Part shown: positions 33,953-42,009 of the stretch, one piece after another
How the letters are laid out: every line of letters starts with the position of its first letter
How positions within the stretch are numbered: position 1 is the stretch's first letter
Origin: Microvirga sp. VF16
Lineage (GTDB): Bacteria; Pseudomonadota; Alphaproteobacteria; Rhizobiales; Beijerinckiaceae
DNA length: 64,000 bases
Assembly (NCBI RefSeq): GCF_016864375.1
Contig: NZ_CP069354.1
Span: 682,001 to 746,000 of the forward strand
Direction of reading: 5' to 3'
Translations under genes and position numbers: made by a program
Notes under the pieces: generated by a model
What the model was told of the DNA's origin: nothing
The model's database searches: none
Seen by the model: the letters and a program-made list of their open reading frames with translations, nothing else

Positions 33953-35242
33953 ATGACGAAACCCCATTCGAAAGCGGTCCTGCGCCGCGCAGGACAGTTG
34001 CTCGCGACCGTCTCGGTGGCCGCGGCAGCTCTTGCTTTCGCCAATGCCGCCTCGGCCCAGACGCTCACCATCGAGAGCTGGCGCAACGATGATGCGGATG
34101 TCTGGAACACCAAGATCATTCCGGCCTTCAACAAGACGCACCCCAACATCAAGGTGCAGTTCAAGGCCGATCCGCCGACCGAATACAATGCCGCCCTCAA
34201 CGCGCGCCTTGCCGGCGGCACCGCAGGCGACCTCATTACCTGCCGCCCGTTCGATGCCTCTCTCGACCTGTTCAAGAAAGGCAACCTGGTTTCCGTCAAC
34301 GATGTGAAGGGCATCGAGAACTTTTCCGACGTGGCTAAGAGCGCCTGGTCGACCGATGATGGAAAGACCACCTTCTGCATGCCGATGGCCTCGGTGATCC
34401 ATGGCTTCGTCTACAACAAGGAAATCTTCGACGAGCTGAAGCTCACGCCGCCGAAGACGGTCGCCGAGTTCCACGCGGTGCTGGACAAGATCAAGGCCGA
34501 CGGCAAGTACACGCCGATTGCCATGGGCACGGCCGACCAGTGGGAGGCCGCCACCATGGGCTTCCAGAATATCGGCGTGAACTACTGGAAGGGTGAGGAA
34601 GGGCGCAAGGCGCTCATCGAGGGCAAGCAGAAGTTCACCGATCCGGCCTACGTGGACGTGTTCAAGGAGCTGGCGACCTGGGCGCCTTACATGGGCGACG
34701 GCTACAAGTCTCAGAAATATCCGGACACGCAGAACCTATTCACTTTGGGCCGCGCGGCGATCTACCCGGCAGGTTCCTGGGACGTGCCGATCTTCCGCAA
34801 GCAGGCTGATTTTGAGTTTGACGCCTTCCCACCGCCCGTCGCGAAGGCCGGCGACAAGTGCTATATCAGCGACCACACGGACATCGCGGTCGGCATCAAT
34901 GCCAAATCGAAGAATGTCGAGGCGGCCAAGACCTTCCTGTCCTGGGTGGCCTCGCCTGAATTCGCCGAGATCTACGCCAACGAGCTGCCGGGCTTCTTCC
35001 CGCTCTCGAAGGCCAAGGTCGAGGTGAAGGATCCGGTCGCGGCCAAGTTCGTCGGCTGGCGCGGAACCTGCGAAAGCTCGATCCGCAACTCCTACCAGAT
35101 CCTGGCCCGCGGCACGCCGGACCTCGAGACCGAGCTTTGGAACGTGAGCGCCCAGGTGATGAACGGCAGCATGAAGCCTGAGGAGGCGGCCAAGAAGGCC
35201 GAGGACGGTCTTGCGAGCTGGTACGAGCCGCACAAGAAGTAA
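33953..35242 (+). CDS. Carbohydrate ABC transporter substrate-binding protein (SBP family 1)
   Basis: This 429-residue protein has a twin-basic start and hydrophobic signal (about 1-36, ending NAASAQ), then the mature family-1 fold: LTIESWRNDDADVWNTKIIP, NAALNARLAGGTAGDLI and VYNKEIFDELKLTPPKT. Later GRAAIYPAGSWDVPIF is characteristic of sugar-binding proteins. Divergence from GlcNAc kinase and NagA genes suggests it binds GlcNAc, chitobiose or a peptidoglycan sugar. ATG 33953 follows GGAGGAAAAAGACG. The open frame continues upstream to 33509 but only through the control region. A GC-rich stem-loop after the stop may protect its mRNA. Confidence 0.93.
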   Translation: MTKPHSKAVLRRAGQLLATVSVAAAALAFANAASAQTLTIESWRNDDADVWNTKIIPAFNKTHPNIKVQFKADPPTEYNAALNARLAGGTAGDLITCRPFDASLDLFKKGNLVSVNDVKGIENFSDVAKSAWSTDDGKTTFCMPMASVIHGFVYNKEIFDELKLTPPKTVAEFHAVLDKIKADGKYTPIAMGTADQWEAATMGFQNIGVNYWKGEEGRKALIEGKQKFTDPAYVDVFKELATWAPYMGDGYKSQKYPDTQNLFTLGRAAIYPAGSWDVPIFRKQADFEFDAFPPPVAKAGDKCYISDHTDIAVGINAKSKNVEAAKTFLSWVASPEFAEIYANELPGFFPLSKAKVEVKDPVAAKFVGWRGTCESSIRNSYQILARGTPDLETELWNVSAQVMNGSMKPEEAAKKAEDGLASWYEPHKK

Positions 35243-35260
35243 GCGCTGAAAGCATCAAGG

Positions 35261-35282
35261 CGGGCCGCCCATGGGTGGCCCG
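35261..35282 (+). terminator. Intercistronic stem-loop after the sugar-binding protein
   Basis: CGGGCCGCCC (35261-35270) faces GGTGGCCCG (35274-35282) over a 3-base loop. No T-run follows, so it is more likely an mRNA-stabilising or attenuating hairpin than a full terminator. Confidence 0.6.
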
Positions 35283-35312
35283 TTATCCCATTCTCCTTCT
35301 GCCTGGAGCAGC

Positions 35313-36275
35313 ATGACGGATCTCACGGCTTCAAGCGCCCAGCCGGCGGATGTGGTTCCCACCCGCTCGCGCTTTCCTGTCCACATCGCCGTGTTCCTGG
35401 CGCCGGCGGTCGCGATCTACACCCTGTTCTCGATCTACCCGCTCGTCGATACGATCCGCCTGAGCCTTTATGCCGGTGACGAGACGGGCGCGCTCAGCTT
35501 CACCGGCCTCCAGAATTTTCATACTCTTCTGACGGATCCCAACTGGTCGAGCCGGTTCTGGAATGCGTTCACCAACAACCTGATCTTCTTCGCCATTCAC
35601 ATGGTGGTGCAGAACGGCATCGGCCTGGGGCTCGCCATGCTGCTCAGCCTGCCGCGGCTGACCGGCGGCAGCCTTTATCGCACGCTCATCTTCCTGCCGA
35701 CCATGCTGTCCGTGGTCATCATCGGCTTCATCTGGCAACTCATCCTCAACCCGCTCTGGGGCATCGCGCCGAGCCTCTTGAAGGCCGTGGGGCTCGGCAG
35801 CCTCTTCGGACCCTGGCTCGGCCAGGAATCGACGGCCCTGCTGACTGTCTCCCTCATCTCGGTCTGGCAGTTCGTCGGTATTCCCATGATGCTGATCTAT
35901 GCCGCCTTGTTGAACATTCCCGACGATCTGCTCGATGCCGCAACCGTCGACGGGGCGGGACCCTTCAGCGTGTTCTGGTTCGTGCGCCTGCCCCTGATCC
36001 TGCCGACGCTTGGCGTCGTCTCGATCCTCACTTTCGTGGCCAATTTCAACGCATTCGATCTGATCTATGCCATCAAAGGCGCGCTCGCAGGGCCGAATTT
36101 TTCCACCGACATCCTCGGCACGTTCTTCTACCGCACCTTCTTCGGCTTCCAGCTTCAGGTCGGCAGCCCGACAATGGGAGCAGCGGTCGCGACCGCCATG
36201 CTCATCATCATTCTGGTGGGCGTGCTGATCTATCTCTTCGGCGTGCAGCGGCGGCTGCAGCGGCATACGTTCTGA
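35313..36275 (+). CDS. Carbohydrate ABC transporter permease (MalF type)
   Basis: This 320-residue permease has about six helices. The first reads VHIAVFLAPAVAIYTLFSIY, and the EAA-like loop is DDLLDAATVDGAGPFSVFWF followed by VRLPLILP. ATG 35313 (MTDLTASSAQPADV) is preferred over the longer frame from 35271, because GGAGCAGC lies in front and the earlier residues fall in the stem-loop. It pairs with the next permease seven bases downstream to import the sugar bound by the preceding protein. Confidence 0.93.
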   Translation: MTDLTASSAQPADVVPTRSRFPVHIAVFLAPAVAIYTLFSIYPLVDTIRLSLYAGDETGALSFTGLQNFHTLLTDPNWSSRFWNAFTNNLIFFAIHMVVQNGIGLGLAMLLSLPRLTGGSLYRTLIFLPTMLSVVIIGFIWQLILNPLWGIAPSLLKAVGLGSLFGPWLGQESTALLTVSLISVWQFVGIPMMLIYAALLNIPDDLLDAATVDGAGPFSVFWFVRLPLILPTLGVVSILTFVANFNAFDLIYAIKGALAGPNFSTDILGTFFYRTFFGFQLQVGSPTMGAAVATAMLIIILVGVLIYLFGVQRRLQRHTF

Positions 36276-36282
36276 GGGCGCT

Positions 36283-37116
36283 ATGGGAACAACCGTTCGG
36301 CCAAGCCGCATCGCCGTCCATATCGCACTGATCCTCTACACGATCCTGGCGCTCGGTCCGATCTTTCTGATCCTCATCAACGCCTTCAAGACAAGGCGGG
36401 CGATCTTCGCCGATCCGCTCGGCCTTCCCAACGGCCAGACCTTCACCACCATCGGGTTCGACCGGGTCTTCGCCAATGCGGATTTCGGGCTTTACTTCTT
36501 CAACAGCCTGACGGTGACAATCATCTCTCTCGTGCTGATCGTCCTCATCGGCGCCATGGCCGCCTGGGCGCTGACTGAGTACAAGTTTCCAGGCAACACG
36601 CTGATCGCGCTCTATCTGGCCATCGGCATCATGGTCCCGATCCGCCTCGGCAGCGTCAGCATCCTGCGCATGATGGTGGAGTTGAACCTCGTCAACACCT
36701 TGACCGCGCTCATTCTCGTCTACGTGGCGCAAGGGCTGCCGCTCGCCATCCTCATCCTCGGTGAGTTCATCCAGCAGATCCCGAAGGATCTGCGTGATGC
36801 CGCCCGCTGTGACGGGGTGAGCGAGTACCGGATCTTTTTCAGCATCATCCTGCCTCTGATCAGCCCCGCCATCGCGACGGTCGCCGTCTTCACCATGGTG
36901 CCGGTCTGGAACGATCTCTGGTTCCCGCTGATCCTGGCGCCCGGCGACGGCAAGCAGACGATCACGCTCGGCGTGCAGCAATTCATCGGGCAATACGTGA
37001 CGGATTGGAACGCGGTGCTCGCCTCACTGACGCTGGCGATTGCCCCGGTCCTCGTCCTCTATCTTCTGTTCTCGCGCTATCTCGTGCGTGGCCTCACCGC
37101 CGGTGCCGTGAAGTGA
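36283..37116 (+). CDS. Carbohydrate ABC transporter permease (MalG type)
   Basis: This 277-residue permease starts with an N-terminal helix (IALILYTILALGPIFLILIN). The EAA loop is KDLRDAARCDGVSEYRIFFS followed by IILPLISPAIAT, and the C-terminal SRYLVRGLTAGAVK is the usual MalG-family end. The start ATG 36283 is seven bases after the MalF-type stop. It completes the channel of the sugar transporter; the ATPase gene follows after 27 bases. Confidence 0.94.
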   Translation: MGTTVRPSRIAVHIALILYTILALGPIFLILINAFKTRRAIFADPLGLPNGQTFTTIGFDRVFANADFGLYFFNSLTVTIISLVLIVLIGAMAAWALTEYKFPGNTLIALYLAIGIMVPIRLGSVSILRMMVELNLVNTLTALILVYVAQGLPLAILILGEFIQQIPKDLRDAARCDGVSEYRIFFSIILPLISPAIATVAVFTMVPVWNDLWFPLILAPGDGKQTITLGVQQFIGQYVTDWNAVLASLTLAIAPVLVLYLLFSRYLVRGLTAGAVK

Positions 37117-37143
37117 CGTCCTAAATTCCAGGAATTGACCGCC

Positions 37144-38235
37144 ATGGCCGACGTTTCCCTTCAAGGTGTTGCCAAATCCTTCGGAACGACCGAGATCCTG
37201 CGCGACATCAATCTCGCGGTGAAGGATGGAGAGTTCGTCGTCTTCGTCGGCCCGTCGGGCTGCGGCAAGTCCACGCTTCTCCGCATCATCGCAGGCCTGG
37301 AAAATGTGAGCGGCGGCGAGATCAGGATCGACGACCGGCGCGTGAACGAGCTGCCGCCGGCGGATCGCAAGATCGCGATGGTGTTCCAGTCCTATGCGCT
37401 CTACCCGCATATGAACGTCTACAAGAACATGGCGTTCGGCCTGAAATTCGCCAAGACGAACAAGGCGGAGGTCGACCGGCGCGTGCGACAGGCAGCGGAG
37501 ATCCTGAAGCTTACCCCGCTCCTCGACCGCAAGCCGCGGGAATTGTCAGGCGGACAGAGGCAACGCGTCGCCATCGGCCGCGCCATCGTGCGCAACCCGA
37601 GCGTTTTCCTGTTCGACGAACCCCTCTCGAACCTCGATGCAGCGCTTCGCGTCAACACGCGCCTCGAGATCGCCAAGTTGCACCGGGATCTCGGGGCGAC
37701 GATGATCTACGTTACCCACGATCAGGTCGAGGCCATGACCCTCGCGTCCAAGATCGTGGTGATGAACCATGGCCGGATCGAGCAGGTGGGAGCGCCGCTG
37801 GAGCTCTATCGTTCTCCGCGCAATCTCTTCGTTGCCGGCTTCATCGGCTCGCCGAGGATGAATTTCATCAAAGGGCAGGTTCTGCGCATGGAGGGGGACA
37901 GCGCCACCATCGGCTTTGCAGGCACGGAAGCCGCTTTGACGGTGAGGCCCGGCAACCTGAAGTCGGGTGATGCGGTCACGGTCGGCATCAGGCCCGAGCA
38001 CATGGAAGAGGGCGGTGCCGATGCCGCTTCGCTCAGAGGCACCATCGACGCCGTCGAGCAGCTCGGCGAGTCGAGCTATGTCTACATGAAGCTCGCGAGT
38101 GGCGACGACGTGATCGTCCGCGCGCCGGGAGAGACCGATGCCGCGCCGGGCGGATCCTACACCGCCCATGTGCCGCGCCGGGCGCTGCATGTCTTCGATG
38201 CTTCGGGTGTGTCGGTTCTAGCTGAGCGGGGATGA
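37144..38235 (+). CDS. Carbohydrate ABC transporter ATP-binding protein (UgpC/MalK type)
   Basis: This 363-residue ATPase has Walker [19 protein letters not shown], the Q-loop in [11 protein letters not shown], the signature [16 protein letters not shown], Walker [16 protein letters not shown] and the H-loop [14 protein letters not shown] (approximate). A C-terminal TOBE regulatory domain is present ([11 protein letters not shown]). ATG 37144 is preferred; the frame is also open from a TTG at 37135. It energises the preceding permeases. UgpC-type subunits can be shared among sugar transporters, though the ATPase missing from the peptide-type transporter would be of a different class. Confidence 0.94.
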   Translation: MADVSLQGVAKSFGTTEILRDINLAVKDGEFVVFVGPSGCGKSTLLRIIAGLENVSGGEIRIDDRRVNELPPADRKIAMVFQSYALYPHMNVYKNMAFGLKFAKTNKAEVDRRVRQAAEILKLTPLLDRKPRELSGGQRQRVAIGRAIVRNPSVFLFDEPLSNLDAALRVNTRLEIAKLHRDLGATMIYVTHDQVEAMTLASKIVVMNHGRIEQVGAPLELYRSPRNLFVAGFIGSPRMNFIKGQVLRMEGDSATIGFAGTEAALTVRPGNLKSGDAVTVGIRPEHMEEGGADAASLRGTIDAVEQLGESSYVYMKLASGDDVIVRAPGETDAAPGGSYTAHVPRRALHVFDASGVSVLAERG

Positions 38236-38244
38236 CAACCCGCG

Positions 38245-38388
38245 CTGTCATTCCGGGGCGCCGAAGGCGAGCCCGGAATCCATAACTGCTGACAATGCAG
38301 AGTAAGGCACGTCGGCTATCGCAATGTTTCAAGCTTCCACGTCGTGTTTATGGATTCCGGGCTCCGCTGCGCGGCCCCGGAATGACAG
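38245..38388. repeat. Palindromic intergenic repeat (family B), copy near the sugar transporter
   Basis: Arms GCTGTCATTCCGGGGCGCCG (from 38244) and CGGCCCCGGAATGACAGCG (to 38390) enclose TCCATAACTGCTGAC. The same order (GGAATCCATAGCCGCTGAC) occurs at 2311-2331. It lies between convergent genes. Confidence 0.8.
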
Positions 38389-38401
38389 CGCGTGACACCC
38401 C

Positions 38402-38496
38402 CATGTCATCACCGGCCTTGTGCCGGCCATCCCGATCATGTGAGGCGCCGCGCCTTTCTTCATCGAGATCACCGGCACAAGGCCGGTGATGACATG
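38402..38496. repeat. Long palindromic intergenic repeat (family A), copy 3
   Basis: ATGTCATCACCGGCCTTGTG at the left and GCACAAGGCCGGTGATGACA at the right are exact inverted ends. The middle (GGCGCCGCGCCTTTCTTCAT) resembles the centre of copy 1. It follows directly after the family B copy. Confidence 0.85.
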
Positions 38497-38511
38497 TAGA
38501 GGTGATGCCAC

Positions 38512-39213
38512 TCACGAATCCGACACGGCCGCCGCGATCCTCGGCGCGAGTGCACTGGTGAGAATGTCGGCAGGACGTCCAGTTGCCACGACCCTGCCAT
38601 CCGCGACAAACGCCATCTGGTCGGCGACATCCGCCACATCCTCCGGCGTATGGATCGTCATGAGAATCGTGACGGGGCGCTTGCGGCGCATCTCGTCGAC
38701 GAGCAGGATCATGTCGCGGCGTAAGGACGGATCGAGGCTGCTGAACGGCTCGTCGAGTAGGATCAGCGGCCGGCCGGAGATGAGCGCGCGTGCCAGTGCC
38801 ACGCGCTGACGCTGGCCTCCCGACATCTCGCCGGGTTTGCGGTCATCGAAGCCTTTGAGGCCGACCGAGTCGAGCATGTCGCCCACGAGACGTTTCTCAT
38901 CCGCGCTCAACCGCAGGGAAGGGCGAAGTCCCAGCGCTACGTTCTGCGCCGCGCTCAGGTGTGGAAACAGGTTGTGATCCTGGAACACAGTGGCGGCTGG
39001 GCGCTTGGCTGGTTCGAGCGGCAAGAGATCCTGTCCGTTGAAGGTGAGCGTGCCGCTTTCAGGCTTTTCGAAGCCGGCGATCATGTGAAGCAGAGTCGTC
39101 TTGCCGCCACCCGACGGGCCGATGATGGCACAGAGATTTCCCTTCTCGACCGTGAGCGAGTAATCGGCCGTGAAATCCGGCCAGGTCAGGCGGCAATTCT
39201 CAATCACCAGCAT
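38512..39213 (-). CDS. thiQ: Thiamine ABC transporter ATP-binding protein
   Basis: This 233-residue ATPase has Walker A IGPSGGGKTTLLHMIAGFE, the Q-loop VFQDHNLFPHLSAAQNVALG, the signature [17 protein letters not shown] and Walker B LILLDEPFSSLDPSLR. The pattern and the length (E. coli ThiQ 232) fit ThiQ. ATG 39213 gives the family N-terminus MLVIENCRLTWPDF; the longer frame lies inside thiP. It overlaps the end of thiP by 14 bases and is the last gene of the riboswitch-controlled thiBPQ operon. Confidence 0.94.
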   Translation of the reverse strand: MLVIENCRLTWPDFTADYSLTVEKGNLCAIIGPSGGGKTTLLHMIAGFEKPESGTLTFNGQDLLPLEPAKRPAATVFQDHNLFPHLSAAQNVALGLRPSLRLSADEKRLVGDMLDSVGLKGFDDRKPGEMSGGQRQRVALARALISGRPLILLDEPFSSLDPSLRRDMILLVDEMRRKRPVTILMTIHTPEDVADVADQMAFVADGRVVATGRPADILTSALAPRIAAAVSDS

Positions 39214-40774
39214 GGGACAATCGACCTGAAGCGTGTGCGAGTAGAACGGCGAAGAGGACGATGACGAGACCGATGCTTGCCGCCTCGTCGAGCCGGTACG
39301 CGCCGAGACGCTCATAGAGGAGATAGGGCAGGGTGACCAGTTCCGTGCCGCCGAAGAGAGCGATGATGCCGAAATCGCCGAATGACAGGGCCATGGCAAG
39401 AACAAAACCTGCGGCGAGTGGGCGCCTGAGCGCCGGCCAGTCCATGATCGTCAGCTTCGACCACCCGGCGAGACCGAGGGAGGCTGCGACGCGGCCATAG
39501 CGCTCCTCCGTGGTGAGGAGATGAGGCGCTACATAGCGATAGGCGAAGGGCACGGCAGCGAGCCCGTTGATCAATGGGAGAAGGATGAGGCCTGCCGTCG
39601 AGGGATCGCCGAAGCGCTGGATCAGCAGGAACAGGCCTGCGGTCAGGGCGAAGGGCGGAACGGCGAGGAGCGTGTCGGGCAGGAAATCGTAGAAGGCGGC
39701 AATCCGTGGTGACCGCAGGACGATCCGGCGCCGTCGCGCCGCGGAAGCAAGCGCAAAGGCCAGGACGCAGGCCAGAATGGCGGCAGCGGTCGCAATCGTC
39801 AGGCTCGTGACGAAAGCCCGAAGAAGATCGGTATCGATCACGTCGAGCATATTGCGAAAGCCCGTCAGCACGCTGAAGGCGAGCGGTGCGATGAAGACAG
39901 CACTGACGACCAGCACGACGGCATCGAGAAGCTTCAGTTTCTCGTTCTTGGCGTCGGGGCGATAAACGAGGCTGCGGATCGTGTGGCCGACTGGCGGACG
40001 CGTGAAGGCCCAATGGAGAAGCGCCGTCATCGACAGGCAGATCGCGAGCTGGATCAGCGCGAGCCAGGCGACGCGGCTGAAATCGAGATCGATCTTGAGT
40101 GCCTCGAAAATCGCCACTTCGAGCGTGGAGCGACTGGGCCCCCCGCCGAGCGCCAGCACGATGGCAAAACTCTTGAAGCACATCAGGAAGATGAGCCCGG
40201 CGACCCCGGGCAGTTCCGCGCGCAGAACCGGCCAGTCGAGATGGCGGAAGATCTGGAAGGGCGTGAAGCCGAAGGCGGTGGCGAGGCGCCAGTGCTCGGC
40301 GGGAACCTGATTCAATCCGTCGAGCGTGATCCGCGCCACGAAGGGGCCGTTCAGGAACACATGGGCGATGAGAATGCCGGGATAGCCGAAGATGCTGAAG
40401 CCCTCGGTCCATCCGAGAAATGCGAGAAGTTCGGCGAGCCATCCACTGCGCCCGTACACGGCGAAGACCGCGAAGACGGCGACGATGGTGGGCATCACCA
40501 TCGTAGAGCCCAGGATCGCCAGAAGGACATCGCGGCCGGGAAATCTGCGGCGTGCAAGCGCGAGCGCGAGGCCGATGCCGAGGGCCAGCGACAGAAGGGT
40601 GGAAAGCGTTGCCTGGATGACGGAGAAGGCGAGCACACGCCAGAGATAGGGGCCGATGGAGAGAAGCGTCGGTGTCCCTCCATCGAAGCTGGCAAGAGCG
40701 ATGAAGCCACCCGCGACCAGACTCACGATGGCCAGGGCCACCAGGCTTCCGGGATGGGGCAGCCTCACGATCAT
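39200..40774 (-). CDS. thiP: Thiamine/thiamine pyrophosphate ABC transporter permease
   Basis: This 524-residue protein with about 12 helices has two permease halves in one chain, as is usual for ThiP (E. coli 536). Both halves carry EAA-like loops (VPAEHWRLATAFGFTPFQIF in the first, YGRVAASLGLAGWSKLTIMD in the second). It begins 9 bases after thiB and overlaps thiQ at its end. A long plus-strand open frame across thiP and thiB is a shadow. Confidence 0.94.
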   Translation of the reverse strand: MIVRLPHPGSLVALAIVSLVAGGFIALASFDGGTPTLLSIGPYLWRVLAFSVIQATLSTLLSLALGIGLALALARRRFPGRDVLLAILGSTMVMPTIVAVFAVFAVYGRSGWLAELLAFLGWTEGFSIFGYPGILIAHVFLNGPFVARITLDGLNQVPAEHWRLATAFGFTPFQIFRHLDWPVLRAELPGVAGLIFLMCFKSFAIVLALGGGPSRSTLEVAIFEALKIDLDFSRVAWLALIQLAICLSMTALLHWAFTRPPVGHTIRSLVYRPDAKNEKLKLLDAVVLVVSAVFIAPLAFSVLTGFRNMLDVIDTDLLRAFVTSLTIATAAAILACVLAFALASAARRRRIVLRSPRIAAFYDFLPDTLLAVPPFALTAGLFLLIQRFGDPSTAGLILLPLINGLAAVPFAYRYVAPHLLTTEERYGRVAASLGLAGWSKLTIMDWPALRRPLAAGFVLAMALSFGDFGIIALFGGTELVTLPYLLYERLGAYRLDEAASIGLVIVLFAVLLAHASGRLSHAGD

Positions 40775-40783
40775 GCCGGGCGG

Positions 40784-41788
40784 TCAGCGCGCCGTGGCGT
40801 TGAGCCAGGCATCGGTGAAGGCGCGGCGGTTCTGCTGCACCTCCTCGGGGGTGAAGAGCAGCGCCTGGCTCGGCTGCACCAGATCCTTGAAGGCGGCCGG
40901 CAGGCCGGCGGCGGGCGTCTTGGCAGGCATCATCCAATTGCCCTCGGGCATGGCCGACTGGAACGGTTCGCTGAGGATGAAGGCCATGAATTTTTGGGCG
41001 AGTTCCGGCTGCTTCGTGGTGCGGGTCATGCCAGCGAGTTCCACGTGAAGGTAATGGCCCTCCGTGAAGGCCGCGGCCTTGTAGTTGTCCTTCTTCTCCG
41101 CAATCACGTGATAGGCAGGCGAGGTGGTGTAGGACATCACCATGTCGGCTTCGCCCTTCAGGAACAGGCCATAGGCTTCCGACCAGCCCTTGGTGAAGGT
41201 TACGATGCGGGGTTTGAGCTTGCCCCAGGCCTCGCCGGCCTTGTCGCCATAGACCTTCTGCATCCAGAGCAGCAGGCCGAGGCCCGGCGCGCTGGTGCGA
41301 GGATCCTGCAGAACCACCTTCGGGCCATTGGGATTGTCGACCAGCTCCTTCAGGCTCTTCGGCGGATTGGGAAGCTTGTTGGCATCGTAGACGAAGGCGT
41401 AGTAGCCCCAGTCGAAGGGGATGAAGGCCTCATCGTTCCATTTGATAGGAAGTGTCAGATCTTTTACCTCAGCGCCATGAGGGGCAAAGAGGTTGAGGGA
41501 TTTCGCCTCCGCCACGAGGTTCATGTCGAGACCGACGACTGCATCGGCCTTGGTGTTCTCGCCCTCCAGCCGCAGCCGTCCGAGTAGGCTGCCCGCATCC
41601 TCGGCGGAAACCCAAGTGAGTTCGCAGCCGCAGGTCGCCTCGAAGCGTTCCTTGACGGTCTTGCCGGGGCCGTATTTTCCGGAAAACGAGCTGTAGGTAT
41701 AGACGGTGAGTGTCGGCTTGGTCTGCGCCTGGGCGAGGCCGGTGGCGAGCCCGAGCGATACGAGGGTGAGAAGCAATCTGCGTAACAT
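40784..41788 (-). CDS. thiB: Thiamine ABC transporter substrate-binding protein
   Basis: This 334-residue periplasmic protein has a signal peptide (MLRRLLLTLVSLGLATGLAQ, cleavage after AQA) and the mature start TKPTLTVYTYSSFSGKYGPG. Family-like segments follow: GLDMNLVAEAKSLNLFAP, PFDWGYYAFVYDANKLPNPP and VMSYTTSPAYHVIAEK. ATG 41788 carries GGGAG upstream and gives the signal peptide. It is the first gene after the TPP riboswitch, which identifies the ligand as thiamine, its phosphates or a precursor. Confidence 0.95.
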   Translation of the reverse strand: MLRRLLLTLVSLGLATGLAQAQTKPTLTVYTYSSFSGKYGPGKTVKERFEATCGCELTWVSAEDAGSLLGRLRLEGENTKADAVVGLDMNLVAEAKSLNLFAPHGAEVKDLTLPIKWNDEAFIPFDWGYYAFVYDANKLPNPPKSLKELVDNPNGPKVVLQDPRTSAPGLGLLLWMQKVYGDKAGEAWGKLKPRIVTFTKGWSEAYGLFLKGEADMVMSYTTSPAYHVIAEKKDNYKAAAFTEGHYLHVELAGMTRTTKQPELAQKFMAFILSEPFQSAMPEGNWMMPAKTPAAGLPAAFKDLVQPSQALLFTPEEVQQNRRAFTDAWLNATAR

Positions 41789-41875
41789 TTTATTGGCGCT
41801 CCCATGCATGAGGCAGGCCGGACGGGCGGCGCAGATTGCACGGGGCATGGCTTTTATGGCGATGTCGCATGCTCA

Positions 41876-41956
41876 TTCCCTCCGCCGGCATGACCCGGAT
41901 CAGGTTCGACGGGTCGGTGGCCTGACCACCTCTCAGCCCCGTGTGAGGCTCCCCGT
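41876..41956 (-). promoter_or_regulatory. TPP riboswitch (THI element)
   Basis: The minus strand shows the conserved core in order: GGGGAGCC, GGGGCTGAGAGG, GACCC, then ACCTGATCCGGGTCATGCCG and GGCGGAGGGA. The CUGAGA and ACCUGAUC..GGGUC..AUGCCGGCG boxes are diagnostic. About 90 bases separate it from the thiB start, leaving room for an expression platform. No clear U-run terminator is seen there, so control of translation initiation is more likely. Confidence 0.96.
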
Positions 41957-42009
41957 GAGACGCTTTGCTTCTAAATCACTTCGGAGGTGGCTACAAGCCG
42001 CCCCTTGGA

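Noticed and set aside
19274..38496. Family A repeats as a CRISPR-like array
   Set aside because: The copies are isolated by kilobases and palindromic; there are no regular spacers and no cas genes.
39983..41587. 534-codon plus-strand open frame over thiP and thiB
   Set aside because: Antisense shadow of riboswitch-controlled thiamine transport genes.
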